Of a DNA stretch of 41,908 nt, positions 7,870-15,010 are shown piece after piece. A program made the position numbers and the translations under genes. The notes beneath the pieces were generated by a model, which had not been told where the DNA came from, ran no database searches, and worked only from the letters and a program-made list of their open reading frames with translations. Source of the stretch: a virus; IMG/VR virus record IMGVR_UViG_3300033553_000007, positions 1 through 41,908 of that record; one strand, 5' to 3'. The first letter of the stretch is position 1. Every line of letters starts with the position of its first letter.

Positions 7870-8456
7870 GGGGTGTTCGAAGAAATTTCGGAACTTTTTT
7901 CGCCAGCTTCCAAAATTTCACGTTCGCCGAACAAATCCCGGTTGTTCGCGTCGTATTCTGTAAATGCGTTTGGGAAACGATGCCGAAGCTTTGCAATATT
8001 TACCGCTTGCGCTTCGCCGAAGTTCGACCCCAAAGCACGAAGCAAAATAGCGTCGTACCAAAAGCCGTCGCCTACTTCTTCGACTGCGTTTACATTGTCG
8101 AACGGCTGGCCTTCGTTTGCAGTAGCGGCCAAAGCTTCCAGCAATTCGCCCGCTTCGGTTGCTTTGCCGATAATGCCGTGAATAATGTTTATCGAATCTT
8201 GGTCGTTGTTGGCTATCCATTTCGGAAGCTTCGCCAAAGTTTCGGCGTAATGTTGGGCGTTGGCGGCTGCGGGTACGTTAATTTCACGGCCATAGAAAAG
8301 CGCCTTTTTGATTTCGTCAAGCTTTGCAAGCGCGTCGATTGCTTGGCCTACGACGTGCGCGAAGTACGCAAGCGGGATTCGTTCGCCGTAATACTTGCCG
8401 GACGCGGTAACGTGCGCTTCTTCGATATAGTCGAAGGTTTTTACTTGGTCGTTCAT
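7866..8456 (-). CDS. MazG-like nucleoside triphosphate pyrophosphohydrolase
   Basis: 196 residues from ATG 8456, chosen because AAAGGTGA sits just upstream; an upstream alternative at 8534 lacks support. The helical core carries the metal-binding pattern of all-alpha NTP pyrophosphatases: E101-AG-E104 and E126-E-VG-D130. The C-terminal KLRHRFPNAFTEYDANNRD resembles the end of phage MazG-like proteins. It would hydrolyse nucleoside triphosphates, or (p)ppGpp-like nucleotides as proposed for phage MazG, altering host nucleotide pools. It is the first gene from the divergent control region and ends inside the next promoter. Confidence 0.8.
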   Translation of the reverse strand: MNDQVKTFDYIEEAHVTASGKYYGERIPLAYFAHVVGQAIDALAKLDEIKKALFYGREINVPAAANAQHYAETLAKLPKWIANNDQDSINIIHGIIGKATEAGELLEALAATANEGQPFDNVNAVEEVGDGFWYDAILLRALGSNFGEAQAVNIAKLRHRFPNAFTEYDANNRDLFGEREILEAGEKSSEISSNTP

Positions 8457-8505
8457 GGGTTCACCTTTAAAGAAGGGCCGGGGCACCACGCGCCAGCGTT
8501 CCGAC

Positions 8506-8534
8506 ACTGTAGCGGCTGCGATGTTGCCTGTCAA
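8506..8534 (-). promoter_or_regulatory. Sigma70-type promoter, leftward
   Basis: Minus strand TTGACA (8534-8529), 17-base spacer, TACAGT (8511-8506). It drives the MazG-like gene and probably the whole leftward block. Its -35 lies 12 bases from the -35 of the rightward promoter, so the two divergent promoters may compete or share control. Confidence 0.85.
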
Positions 8535-8546
8535 GTATCTTAGCTA

Positions 8547-8575
8547 TTGACCAAAATTCTAACGCCTGCTAAAGT
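8547..8575 (+). promoter_or_regulatory. Sigma70-type promoter, rightward
   Basis: TTGACC (8547-8552), 17-base spacer, TAAAGT (8570-8575). It is placed 34 bases before the start of the GIY-YIG gene and should drive that gene and the primase-helicase. Confidence 0.7.
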
Positions 8576-8608
8576 GTTGGCAAATGAACGAAAAGCAAAG
8601 GTTCCCGA

Positions 8609-9121
8609 ATGCAACAAATCAAATACGAAGACCGGCGTAACTTGCCGAACGTGTCGGCGGTTTACGTTGTTCGAAGCGAAAGCCAAGTTCTTTACGTCGG
8701 TTCGTCTTGGACGTTGCGCCAACGTTTTATAAGCCACCATAGGCGCGACGCGTTTTTAGCCCACAATGCAACCTTTATTGAATGGGAAGAATGTCCCGAC
8801 GACCAAATGGCCGACATTGAACGCAAGTTGGTTCGTAAGCTTTCGCCGTTGTTGAACATTGCGGCAAGCCGACCAAAGGAAAAGAAGATTAGGCAAAAGG
8901 TTTCGACAGCAACGCCGCAGCTTACAAGCTGGCGCGACGCCTGTATTTCTGCGCTTTCTTCTTATGTTGAAGGCAAGCCAAAAGAAAAAACATTGGTTGA
9001 AATTTCGGAAGCAACCGGCGTTAGCGTTGGTTGGTTAAAACAGCTTCTTGCTGGTAATATTGACAACCCCGGAATTCTTTACATTGAATCCGTGTCGGGC
9101 TATTTAAAGAAGGCTAACTAA
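8609..9121 (+). CDS. GIY-YIG nuclease-like protein with C-terminal helix-turn-helix-like region
   Basis: 170 residues. Residues 15-85 match GIY-YIG: SAVYVV for GIY, Y29-V-G for YIG, an Arg in TLRQRF (37 or 39), E71 in IERKL and N83 in SPLLN. Residues 105-170 (TLVEISEATGVSVGWLKQLL) look like a helix-turn-helix, so the nuclease may carry its own DNA-recognition or dimerization module. It is the first rightward gene, and its TAA directly abuts the primase start. It could be a replication-linked or host-DNA-cutting endonuclease, or a homing-type enzyme; no intron or repeat supports homing. Start ATG 8609 has AAAGG upstream. Confidence 0.75.
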   Translation: MQQIKYEDRRNLPNVSAVYVVRSESQVLYVGSSWTLRQRFISHHRRDAFLAHNATFIEWEECPDDQMADIERKLVRKLSPLLNIAASRPKEKKIRQKVSTATPQLTSWRDACISALSSYVEGKPKEKTLVEISEATGVSVGWLKQLLAGNIDNPGILYIESVSGYLKKAN

Positions 9122-11440
9122 ATGTATCAAAACATACCTAACGAAATGCGGACTTATCCGCAATGGGTAATGTGGCGATACGAAGACACCGATTCGAAGA
9201 AACCTACAAAGGTTCCGTATTCGGCCCGTACTGCCAGACTTGCCAGCGTAACAGACCCGACAACATGGGGAACGTTCGACGAATGCGTTAACGCTATGTC
9301 ATCCGGTTGGTATAGCGGAATCGGCTTCGTATTGACCGAAAACGACCCATACGCATTTATTGACCTTGACGACACCAAAGGCGACCAAACTTCGCTTGAC
9401 CGTCAAGTAAAGATTTTTAACGAATTCGCAAGCTATGCCGAAAAGTCGCCGTCTGGTTACGGCTTGCACATTATCGTAAAAGGCGCGATACCTGCGGGCC
9501 GTCGCCGTTCCTTTATCGAAATTTATTCTTCGGCCCGTTATATGACAATGACGGGCGACGTTTACCGCGACGCGCCTATTAAAGAACAAGGCGAATTGTT
9601 GAACATTCTTTGGGGCCAAATGGGCGAAGGTTCCATAGCTGTTGCCCATTATGCCGGATTGGCCGAAGCCAAGGAAACCGACGAAGAAGTTTATAAACGC
9701 GCTGTCGAAGCTGCGAACGGCGATAAATTCGCGGAACTGTTCGCGGGCAAATGGGAAGGCATGTACGCTTCGCAATCGGAAGCCGACTTTGCTTTGGTCG
9801 ATATTATCGCATTTTATACGCAGAACCGGGCGCAGATTAAGCGAATGTTTCGGGCGTCTGGTTTAGGCAAACGCGACAAAGCACAACGCGACGATTACGT
9901 TTCGTATATGCTTAATAAGTGCTTCGACCGCATGTTACCGCCCGTTGATATTGACGGCTTGCGCAACAAGTTAGACGAAGCCATAGCCAACAAACAAGCG
10001 CAACACGACGCCGAAGTTATGTCGCGCAATTCCGCAGCGTTGCCGCACCAAGAAGCACAACCGCCCAAGCTGTCGGAAACTTCCAGCGTATACAGCGTGC
10101 CGCCCGGATTAGTTGGCGAAATCGCCCAATATATCTACGCACAAGCGCCGCGCCCTGTACCTGAAATTTCCTTAGCCGGTGCGTTGGGTTTGGTCGCTGG
10201 CATTGTGGGCCGGGCGTACAACATATCGGGAACGGGTTTAAACCAATACGTCTTATTGTTGGCACCTACCGGAACAGGTAAAGAAGCAATCGCAAGCGGC
10301 ATTGATAAACTAATGGCGCAAGTTATCCGAACGGTTCCGGCTGCGGCTGAATTTATCGGCCCCGGCGAAATTGCGTCGTCGCAAGCAATTATCAAGTATA
10401 TGTCGCGCGGGCCAAATTCTTTCGTATCATTGGTCGGCGAGTTCGGCATTTACCTTCAACAAATGGCAAGCGTTAACGCACCGCCGCACCTTACCGGGCT
10501 TCGTCGCTTTCTGTTGGACGCTTACAACAAGTCGGGCGAAAACAAAGTTCTTCGGCCTTCCATTTATTCGGACAAGGACAAGAACACAAGCGCCGTTCTT
10601 TCGCCGTCGTTTACCATGCTTGGCGAATCAACGCCCGAAAAGTTTTACGAAGGCTTGCACGAAGGTTTGATTTCCGAAGGTTTGTTGCCGCGTTTTACCA
10701 TGATTGAATACCACGGCGAACGGCCACCATTGAACCCGGCGCACTTGTCGGCCCAACCATCGTTCGAACTAATCGACAGGCTTTCGACTATCTGCGCGCA
10801 TGCGTTAATGTTGAACAGCCAGAACAAAGCGATACACGTTCAAACCGACCCGGACGCGAAAGCGTTGTTCGATAAGTTCGACGCACATTGCGACGCAAAT
10901 ATAAACACAAGCGACCGCGAAATTCGCCGCCATTTATGGAACCGGGCGCACGTTAAGGCGTTGAAGCTTGCCGCAATTATTGCCGTTGGCTGCAACCCAT
11001 ACGACCCGAACATAAATAGCGACGTTGCATCATGGGCGATTAACCTTGTTGTAGCCGACGTTCGAAATTTGCTTGCACGCTTCGACGCTGGCGAAATCGG
11101 CATAGACAACGACGAAACGAAACAGCTTGCAAAGGTAATCGGAACGGTAAAAGATTTCGTCGTTTCACCTTGGCCGGACGTTGCGAAGTATGCAGGCGAA
11201 GGCGCGGGCGTGTTGCATTCGAATCGTATTATTCCTTACAGCTATGTACAAAGAAGACTTGCCGCCGTTGCCGTATTCCGTAAAGACCGCATAGGGGCAA
11301 GCGGTGCAATTAAAAAGGCGTTGAAGACCTTATGCGAACGCGGCGACCTTCAAGAAGTAAGCCGGGCCACACTGTCGAAAGAATACAATACGACCGCCGT
11401 TGCGTACATGGTCGCGCATCCGGGCGTATTCGGCTTATGA
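9122..11440 (+). CDS. Primase-polymerase / DUF3987-type helicase fusion
   Basis: 772 residues. The N-terminal 170 match phage and plasmid PrimPol (archaeo-eukaryotic primase) domains: MRTYPQWVMWRYED, KKPTKVPYS, the metal site D81-L-D83, and S109...H116 in SPSGYGLHIIVKG. A middle helical region links to an ATPase domain with Walker A APTGTGKE (381-388), resembling DUF3987 helicase-like domains. It would prime DNA synthesis and unwind at the fork, feeding the family B polymerase. The start codon follows the upstream stop with no gap, implying coupled translation. A strong terminator follows. Confidence 0.85.
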   Translation: MYQNIPNEMRTYPQWVMWRYEDTDSKKPTKVPYSARTARLASVTDPTTWGTFDECVNAMSSGWYSGIGFVLTENDPYAFIDLDDTKGDQTSLDRQVKIFNEFASYAEKSPSGYGLHIIVKGAIPAGRRRSFIEIYSSARYMTMTGDVYRDAPIKEQGELLNILWGQMGEGSIAVAHYAGLAEAKETDEEVYKRAVEAANGDKFAELFAGKWEGMYASQSEADFALVDIIAFYTQNRAQIKRMFRASGLGKRDKAQRDDYVSYMLNKCFDRMLPPVDIDGLRNKLDEAIANKQAQHDAEVMSRNSAALPHQEAQPPKLSETSSVYSVPPGLVGEIAQYIYAQAPRPVPEISLAGALGLVAGIVGRAYNISGTGLNQYVLLLAPTGTGKEAIASGIDKLMAQVIRTVPAAAEFIGPGEIASSQAIIKYMSRGPNSFVSLVGEFGIYLQQMASVNAPPHLTGLRRFLLDAYNKSGENKVLRPSIYSDKDKNTSAVLSPSFTMLGESTPEKFYEGLHEGLISEGLLPRFTMIEYHGERPPLNPAHLSAQPSFELIDRLSTICAHALMLNSQNKAIHVQTDPDAKALFDKFDAHCDANINTSDREIRRHLWNRAHVKALKLAAIIAVGCNPYDPNINSDVASWAINLVVADVRNLLARFDAGEIGIDNDETKQLAKVIGTVKDFVVSPWPDVAKYAGEGAGVLHSNRIIPYSYVQRRLAAVAVFRKDRIGASGAIKKALKTLCERGDLQEVSRATLSKEYNTTAVAYMVAHPGVFGL

Positions 11441-11463
11441 CGCGCCGGGCCATTGTGGGAACC

Positions 11464-11488
11464 AAGCCGCCTTCGGGCGGTTTTTTTT
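11464..11488 (+). terminator. Rho-independent terminator after primase-helicase
   Basis: GC-rich stem (11466-11471 with 11476-11481, extended by A-T pairs), TTCG tetraloop, then eight T. It ends the GIY-YIG/primase transcript. Confidence 0.95.
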
Positions 11489-11514
11489 ATTTCGAAAATA
11501 ATTCGTCGTATGTC

Positions 11515-11543
11515 TTGACGTAGTTTTGAACGTAGCGTATATT
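11515..11543 (+). promoter_or_regulatory. Sigma70-type promoter for the first small-gene unit
   Basis: TTGACG (11515-11520), 17-base spacer, TATATT (11538-11543), 36 bases before the ATG at 11579. Confidence 0.85.
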
Positions 11544-11578
11544 TAAACCATCGAAGCACACAACGAAGGGTTAACGAA

Positions 11579-11791
11579 ATGAACGCACTTAACAATATTC
11601 AACGGGCTATCGGCTGGAACAGCACCAAGAACGCCGACGGCACCTTTACCGCCACGGCTTACAGCTTTGACTATCAAGCAACACCAGTCGTTCACGCCAG
11701 CTACACGCGCGCCAGCCGCGCCCAAGCTGTAACCGCAGCCAAGAAGGCGGTTCGCTACCTGAAAGCCCAACAGCGCGCCGCCACGGCGTAA
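11579..11791 (+). CDS. Small basic protein, unknown
   Basis: 70 residues, rich in Ala, Arg and Lys, no Cys and no hydrophobic segment. A predicted beta-rich N-terminal half (GTFTATAYSFDYQ) is followed by a basic helix (RAQAVTAAKKAVRYLKAQQR). I do not recognise a family. It stands alone behind a strong promoter and is followed by AAGGAG for the next gene, as expected for an early phage protein that may bind nucleic acid or a host factor (inference). Confidence 0.75.
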   Translation: MNALNNIQRAIGWNSTKNADGTFTATAYSFDYQATPVVHASYTRASRAQAVTAAKKAVRYLKAQQRAATA

Positions 11792-11803
11792 GGAGTGCCA
11801 GCA

Positions 11804-12127
11804 ATGCACATTATCGTAAACGGTTCGCGTCGAAAGGTGCCCACAATGAAGCGCCAGCCATTCAGCAACGCCACCATGCGCGAACCAACGCCCGGCAAGC
11901 CGCATATTGCGCTAATCGACGGCCTTTGGCGGGTGTCGCCTTGGAAGCGCGGAACCGGGCCGCTGTATTACCAAGCGCACGCATTCACAAACCATTTAAA
12001 CCAACGTATTTTATTTAAGGAGTCGGAACAACGAACGCATTTAGTATCGCACTTTTCGCCGCGTTGGGCCTTGCCTTCTTGCGCATGGCTGCAACCCAAT
12101 TCGAAACCGGCTTGTTTCATTTCGTAA
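11804..12127 (+). CDS. Small protein with two possible starts, unknown
   Basis: 107 residues from ATG 11804, which has AAGGAG 8 bases upstream. A second in-frame ATG at 11846 has its own AAAGGTG 6 bases upstream, so two protein forms differing by 14 residues are possible. The core PGKPHIALIDGLWRVSP recalls small unknown phage proteins. The last 32 codons overlap another open frame (12031-12300) with better coding character and use codons unusual here, so the true C-terminus may be shorter if there is a frameshift near 12000. No function known. Confidence 0.55.
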   Translation: MHIIVNGSRRKVPTMKRQPFSNATMREPTPGKPHIALIDGLWRVSPWKRGTGPLYYQAHAFTNHLNQRILFKESEQRTHLVSHFSPRWALPSCAWLQPNSKPACFIS

Positions 12128-12300
12128 ACGGCGAAGTTCGTAAAGCACTTCGAAGCCTTGGTTTTGCATTCTTCTTCGTTATGCGCTCAACAACGACGCT
12201 TCGGCATGTTGTTGATTTCTTCGACAGCTTCGAAATACTTACTATTGACGAATCGCCGCCTATGGTAGCGCCGAAAGCTTCGAACAATGTTCGCGTATAA
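12031..12300 (+). CDS. Small membrane protein with apparent ACG start
   Basis: The frame encodes about 89 residues beginning T/M-NAFSIALFAALGLAFLRM, a clear N-terminal transmembrane helix, with a second hydrophobic stretch (LGFAFFFV) and an acidic end. A perfect AAGGAG (12017-12022) lies 8 bases before codon ACG at 12031, the same spacing seen before genuine ATG starts here, and there is no ATG, GTG or TTG at that position. Either ACG is used, or an ATG has mutated or been misread. A TTG at 12064 or ATG at 12082 would cut into the helix. Codon use matches neighbouring real genes. Confidence 0.5.
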   Translation, partial: TNAFSIALFAALGLAFLRMAATQFETGLFHFVNGEVRKALRSLGFAFFFVMRSTTTLRHVVDFFDSFEILTIDESPPMVAPKASNNVRV

Positions 12301-12327
12301 TAGCCGATGGGAAATATAAGGGCTATT
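12299..12327. repeat. Inverted repeat after the small membrane-protein gene
   Basis: Arms AATAGCC (12299-12305) and GGCTATT (12321-12327) flank 15 bases. The left arm overlaps the preceding stop codon. It could fold as a weak hairpin or be a binding site; no T run directly follows. Confidence 0.5.
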
Positions 12328-12551
12328 TATAATGGTGTTTTCCTTTATATTCAACGACTTACACGGATTCATAACAAGTATAACGTTTAATGGGTAAACA
12401 GGGGAAACCCTAGCCTAGTGTTATAACTTTACATTCCTTATATAGTTACTTTATTACTATTATATTTTATTATATTATTATATATCCTTTAGAATCAAGG
12501 ACTTAGCCATTAGAAAACCCCTTATATCTGTATAATGGGCAAATTCCTTCC

Positions 12552-12565
12552 TTATAACGTTATAA
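12552..12565. promoter_or_regulatory. Palindrome TTATAACGTTATAA, possible operator
   Basis: A 14-base perfect palindrome just upstream of the -35 box at 12571. A near-copy (TTATAACGTTAA, 12585-12596) lies inside the spacer and -10 of the same promoter, the arrangement expected for a repressor or activator pair. The TAACGTTA core recurs at 16620-16633. Confidence 0.55.
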
Positions 12566-12570
12566 AGTGC

Positions 12571-12599
12571 TTGACTTGTAAAGTTTATAACGTTAAGAT
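12571..12599 (+). promoter_or_regulatory. Sigma70-type promoter overlapped by palindromes
   Basis: TTGACT (12571-12576), 17-base spacer, TAAGAT (12594-12599), 36 bases before the ATG at 12635. The second TAACGTTA-type site overlaps its spacer and -10. Confidence 0.75.
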
Positions 12600-12634
12600 T
12601 CCGGCCATAGTCAACGAACAAACGGGGTTTTAAA

Positions 12635-12910
12635 ATGAATTACGAAATCGTCGAATCTTCGCCGAAGGCAAAGGAAAAAATTAAAAGCTACGAAGACGCA
12701 CTAGGCGTCGAAGACGTGCCCGAACACCAGCGCGCGAAGTACCCTTGGCCGTGCTTGGCTATCGGTCAATCGTTTACCGTGCCGCTGTCGGAAGGTAACG
12801 AAGCTTCGTTGCGCAACGGTGCGTCGCAGTATTCCAAGAAGACCGGCAAGAAATTTACAGTTCTTAGGCACGCGCAATATTCATGCTTTGAAGTCGCGCG
12901 CATTCTTTAA
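12635..12910 (+). CDS. Small protein with 'YPW...GQSF.VP' domain, unknown
   Basis: 91 residues. After an N-terminal charged helix comes YPWPCLAIGQSFTVPLSEG, then SLRNGASQYSKKTGKKFTV and a final strand with FEVARIL. This compact domain recurs in many phage hypothetical proteins and in a second gene here (16644-17237), where the equivalent stretch is YPFAQLEAGQSFFVP. Function unknown; the basic segment could contact DNA or RNA. Expression should start at 12571-12599 under possible control of the TAACGTTA sites. Confidence 0.8.
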   Translation: MNYEIVESSPKAKEKIKSYEDALGVEDVPEHQRAKYPWPCLAIGQSFTVPLSEGNEASLRNGASQYSKKTGKKFTVLRHAQYSCFEVARIL

Positions 12911-12939
12911 CGGCCCAATGTGGGCAACAGGGGTTTAAT

Positions 12940-13179
12940 ATGACCAAAATCGAATCGGGCGTAGCTATGCCGAAGCAACGTCGCAAGGCTGGCGCAATAC
13001 CCGCTAACGTAGCTAAGGCAATTAAAACGTATAAGGACGAATACCGCGCACTTTATGGCGTGAACGTACTTTCAATCGAATACAAAGACGGCTATATTTA
13101 CGTTGAACAACAAGCGGGGGTTTCCTTGAAGATTTTTAAGGTGCGCATAAGTCAACTTAAATTTAGGAACAATTGGTAA
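12940..13179 (+). CDS. Small basic protein, unknown
   Basis: 79 residues, Lys/Arg-rich at the start, then a helix (ANVAKAIKTYKDEYRALYG) and strands (VLSIEYKDGYIYVEQQ, LKIFKVRI). No Cys or transmembrane segment. An alternative internal start (ATG 12967) would remove nine residues, but AGGGG is placed before 12940. Its stop overlaps the start of the next gene by one base. I do not recognise the family. Confidence 0.7.
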   Translation: MTKIESGVAMPKQRRKAGAIPANVAKAIKTYKDEYRALYGVNVLSIEYKDGYIYVEQQAGVSLKIFKVRISQLKFRNNW

Positions 13180-13349
13180 TGAACAAGCCGCAAGAACAAA
13201 TCGTAGAACGTCGCAACATTGAACGCCGGGCATTCGTTGGCGCATTTGTAGCCCAACAGGCGAAGGCCGGAACGTGGCCCGATTCGGATATTAAGCGAAT
13301 GGTTATGCTTAACGAACTTATCGAAGCTTGGGAAAATCGGGCGAAGTAA
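13179..13349 (+). CDS. 56-residue protein, unknown
   Basis: The start ATG overlaps the previous stop as TAATG. The product begins MNKPQEQIVERRNIERRAFV and ends with an acidic helix (LNELIEAWENRAK); mostly helical and charged. Tight coupling and normal codon use support it as real. Confidence 0.65.
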   Translation: MNKPQEQIVERRNIERRAFVGAFVAQQAKAGTWPDSDIKRMVMLNELIEAWENRAK

Positions 13350-13368
13350 AAAAGTTTCGTCGTAGGTG

Positions 13369-13396
13369 TTGACACGCTGTCGAAGTAGCGTATACT
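13369..13396 (+). promoter_or_regulatory. Sigma70-type promoter
   Basis: TTGACA (13369-13374), 16-base spacer, TATACT (13391-13396). It lies before the very short gene at 13431 and probably drives the group through the VRR-NUC gene to 14635. Confidence 0.8.
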
Positions 13397-13430
13397 TAAC
13401 CCATACCAACCAAGAACAGGAAACGCCGCC

Positions 13431-13541
13431 ATGACTTACACCGCCGAAAACTTCGTAGCTTCGCCAGCCTTCGTAAAAATTGCAGTAAACGCACGCTTGA
13501 AGGCAACCAACCAACGAAGCATTAACCGGGGCGGGTCGTAG
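13431..13541 (+). CDS. 36-residue peptide, unknown
   Basis: Starts MTYTAENFVASPAFVKIAVN and ends in a basic stretch. AGGAAA lies 7 bases before the ATG and a promoter 35 bases upstream. It is the first frame of its unit, so it could be a leader peptide or a small host-interaction peptide. Too short for family assignment. Confidence 0.5.
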   Translation: MTYTAENFVASPAFVKIAVNARLKATNQRSINRGGS

Positions 13542-13543
13542 CA

Positions 13544-13777
13544 ATGCGGCCCGTTTGTCGTATGAAGCAAGAAGACTTCTTAGAAGGCGCACATTTTGCG
13601 CTTAAAGTTGGCAAATTTGCGATAACCGCCGAATCAGGCGGCGAAGTACGTTTAACGGTAGTCGAACGCGGTACGACGAAGGTTTTTAACGTAACGCCAG
13701 ACGTTGCAATTAAGATTGCAGCCGCGTTACAATCTGTCGCTATATGCGCGAAACATTCTAAGGAGTTCAACGAATGA
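13544..13777 (+). CDS. Small protein, unknown
   Basis: 77 residues (or 71 from ATG 13562). A beta-rich middle (FALKVGKFAITAES, EVRLTVVERGTTKVFNV) is followed by a helix (PDVAIKIAAALQSVAI). No membrane segment. Its end overlaps the VRR-NUC start by 4 bases (ATGA), so the two are probably translated together and it may assist or regulate that nuclease (inference). Confidence 0.7.
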   Translation: MRPVCRMKQEDFLEGAHFALKVGKFAITAESGGEVRLTVVERGTTKVFNVTPDVAIKIAAALQSVAICAKHSKEFNE

Positions 13778-14295
13778 CCCCGGATAAACTAGCGAAGTCG
13801 GGCACCGAACACGGCCACCAAACGGCCTTATTCGCTTATGTGGCCGTCGCGTACTTGCACGGCTTCGACGTAGCCGACCAATGGTCGAAGACTGGCAAGC
13901 TTCCAGAACGTCGCCCAATCAACCACGGCGAACACGCGCCCGCAGTCCCGGCCCTTGAATGGTTCCACGCCATACACAACCAAGGGCACGGCGACAAGGT
14001 GCGCGGGGCCAACGCCAAGGCCGAAGGCGTGCGCAAGGGCATAGCCGACACATTCTTACCGTGGCCCGTATGGACGCAAAGCCGCGAAGAAGTCGTTATA
14101 GCGTATTGCGGACTTTATATCGAAATGAAGAAGCCGACCGAACGACCGAAGACAGACAAAGGCAAAGGCGGCGTATCGGACGAACAAGCGCAGTTCGGCG
14201 AATATGCGAAAGGTGTTGGTTATGGGTTTATGGTGTGCTATGGTTGGGAACATGCAGCAAGCGTTCTTCGTAGTTATATCGAATGGAAGGGGTAA
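13774..14295 (+). CDS. VRR-NUC-type endonuclease
   Basis: 173 residues with the VRR-NUC arrangement: E62 and H65 in ALEWFHAIHNQG, D92 in RKGIADTFLP, E117-M-K119 in LYIEMKKP, and Q in SDEQAQFGEYAKGVGYGFMVCYGWEHA. Standalone phage VRR-NUC enzymes act on branched DNA such as Holliday junctions and replication flaps, so it probably resolves recombination or replication intermediates before packaging. AAGGAG precedes the ATG, and the start overlaps the previous gene. It is the only clearly enzymatic gene within the small-gene block. Confidence 0.85.
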   Translation: MTPDKLAKSGTEHGHQTALFAYVAVAYLHGFDVADQWSKTGKLPERRPINHGEHAPAVPALEWFHAIHNQGHGDKVRGANAKAEGVRKGIADTFLPWPVWTQSREEVVIAYCGLYIEMKKPTERPKTDKGKGGVSDEQAQFGEYAKGVGYGFMVCYGWEHAASVLRSYIEWKG

Positions 14296-14300
14296 ACAAA

Positions 14301-14459
14301 ATGCGCTTGTCTGTCGAAGATATGACCGGGCCAGACCCGGACAAAGCCGGGCTATGCGTTCGCGCTGTTATCACGCTTGACGGCCAGCGGGTCGAACGCC
14401 TTAACAAGCTTCCGCCGTATGAACCGTTTATAATTCTTAAAAAGGAGTTGTTGAAATGA
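14301..14459 (+). CDS. 52-residue protein, unknown
   Basis: Begins MRLSVEDMTGPDPDKAGLC and ends LPPYEPFIILKKELLK. Soluble, one Cys. The stop overlaps the next start as ATGA. The AAGGAG for the next gene lies inside its last codons, typical of compact phage units. No family recognised. Confidence 0.65.
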   Translation: MRLSVEDMTGPDPDKAGLCVRAVITLDGQRVERLNKLPPYEPFIILKKELLK

Positions 14460-14635
14460 AGAAAACAGACGACGAACTAATAGACGAAGCCCGCGACATT
14501 GCGCGCGGTAAACGTTGTTTTGTAGTAACAAAGCCGGGTTACTGGCTGTTGTATCGCGAAAGCGTGCCGCGTAACGTATGCATCGGCAAACGGTCGAAGG
14601 CGTCGGGTTTGCTAGCACTTGCAAAAAAAGCTTGA
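14456..14635 (+). CDS. 59-residue basic protein, unknown
   Basis: Starts MKKTDDELIDEARDIARGKR; the middle KPGYWLLYRES and C-terminal KRSKASGLLALAKKA suggest a small alpha/beta fold with a basic tail. AAGGAG lies 7 bases upstream. The TGA stop sits inside the -35 box of the following promoter. No family recognised. Confidence 0.65.
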   Translation: MKKTDDELIDEARDIARGKRCFVVTKPGYWLLYRESVPRNVCIGKRSKASGLLALAKKA

Positions 14636-14660
14636 CGTACTGTCGAACTTGCCGTATTCT
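14632..14660 (+). promoter_or_regulatory. Sigma70-type promoter
   Basis: TTGACG (14632-14637), 17-base spacer beginning TACTGTCGAAC, then TATTCT (14655-14660). The TGTCGAA segment of the spacer is shared with the promoters at 13369 and 16566. Confidence 0.8.
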
Positions 14661-14695
14661 TCTTCGTAAGTTGAACGAACACGAAGGGGCAAGAA

Positions 14696-14998
14696 ATGGG
14701 AACTTACAACGTAACAACCAAATTCGAAATGCAAGACGGGCGCGTTCTGTCGTGTGAATATGGTATATCGTATACGCCCGCATGCATTAGCGGCCCGCCC
14801 GAAGATTGCTACCCCGCAGAAAGCGAAGCGGGCGAAGCAACGTACTTTATCGACGGCGACGAAATCAAATACGACGATTTGCCGAAGGGTCTTTGCGCCA
14901 TAGCCGACAAGCTTTACGAAGCCGGTTCGGGCGAATACAATTACTGCGAAAGCGAAGACGAACCGGATTACGAACCGGATTATTACGACGATTATTAA
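14696..14998 (+). CDS. Small highly acidic protein, unknown
   Basis: 100 residues with many Asp and Glu, ending CESEDEPDYEPDYYDDY. A strand-rich start (YNVTTKFEMQDGRVLSCEYG) and TYFIDGDEIKYDDLPKG suggest a small folded domain before the acidic tail. Strong acidity behind its own promoter is reminiscent of phage DNA-mimic or host-inhibitor proteins, but no fold match can be claimed. AAGGGGC precedes the ATG. It starts a chain of tightly spaced genes that runs to 16311. Confidence 0.75.
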   Translation: MGTYNVTTKFEMQDGRVLSCEYGISYTPACISGPPEDCYPAESEAGEATYFIDGDEIKYDDLPKGLCAIADKLYEAGSGEYNYCESEDEPDYEPDYYDDY

Positions 14999-15010
14999 GG
15001 AGTTATTGAA

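Larger units (their letters stand above)
12301..12634. other. AT-rich gene-free segment, candidate origin or control region
   Basis: The only gene-free stretch above 300 bases. It is strongly AT-rich, with an almost pure A/T run at 12441-12486. CCTTATAT-type octamers occur at 12314-12321 (reverse), 12436-12443, 12520-12527 and, as CCTTATAA, 12550-12557. TATAACG-type motifs lie at 12379, 12552 and 12585. I find no convincing gene or structured RNA in it. Repeats beside an AT-rich run near the primase gene suggest a replication origin, but an early regulatory region is equally possible. Confidence 0.5.

Noticed and set aside
12291-12333. Two TATAAT boxes (12296-12301 and 12328-12333) as promoters
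   Set aside because: Neither has a recognisable -35 at 16-18 bases; A/T-rich context makes such hexamers likely by chance.
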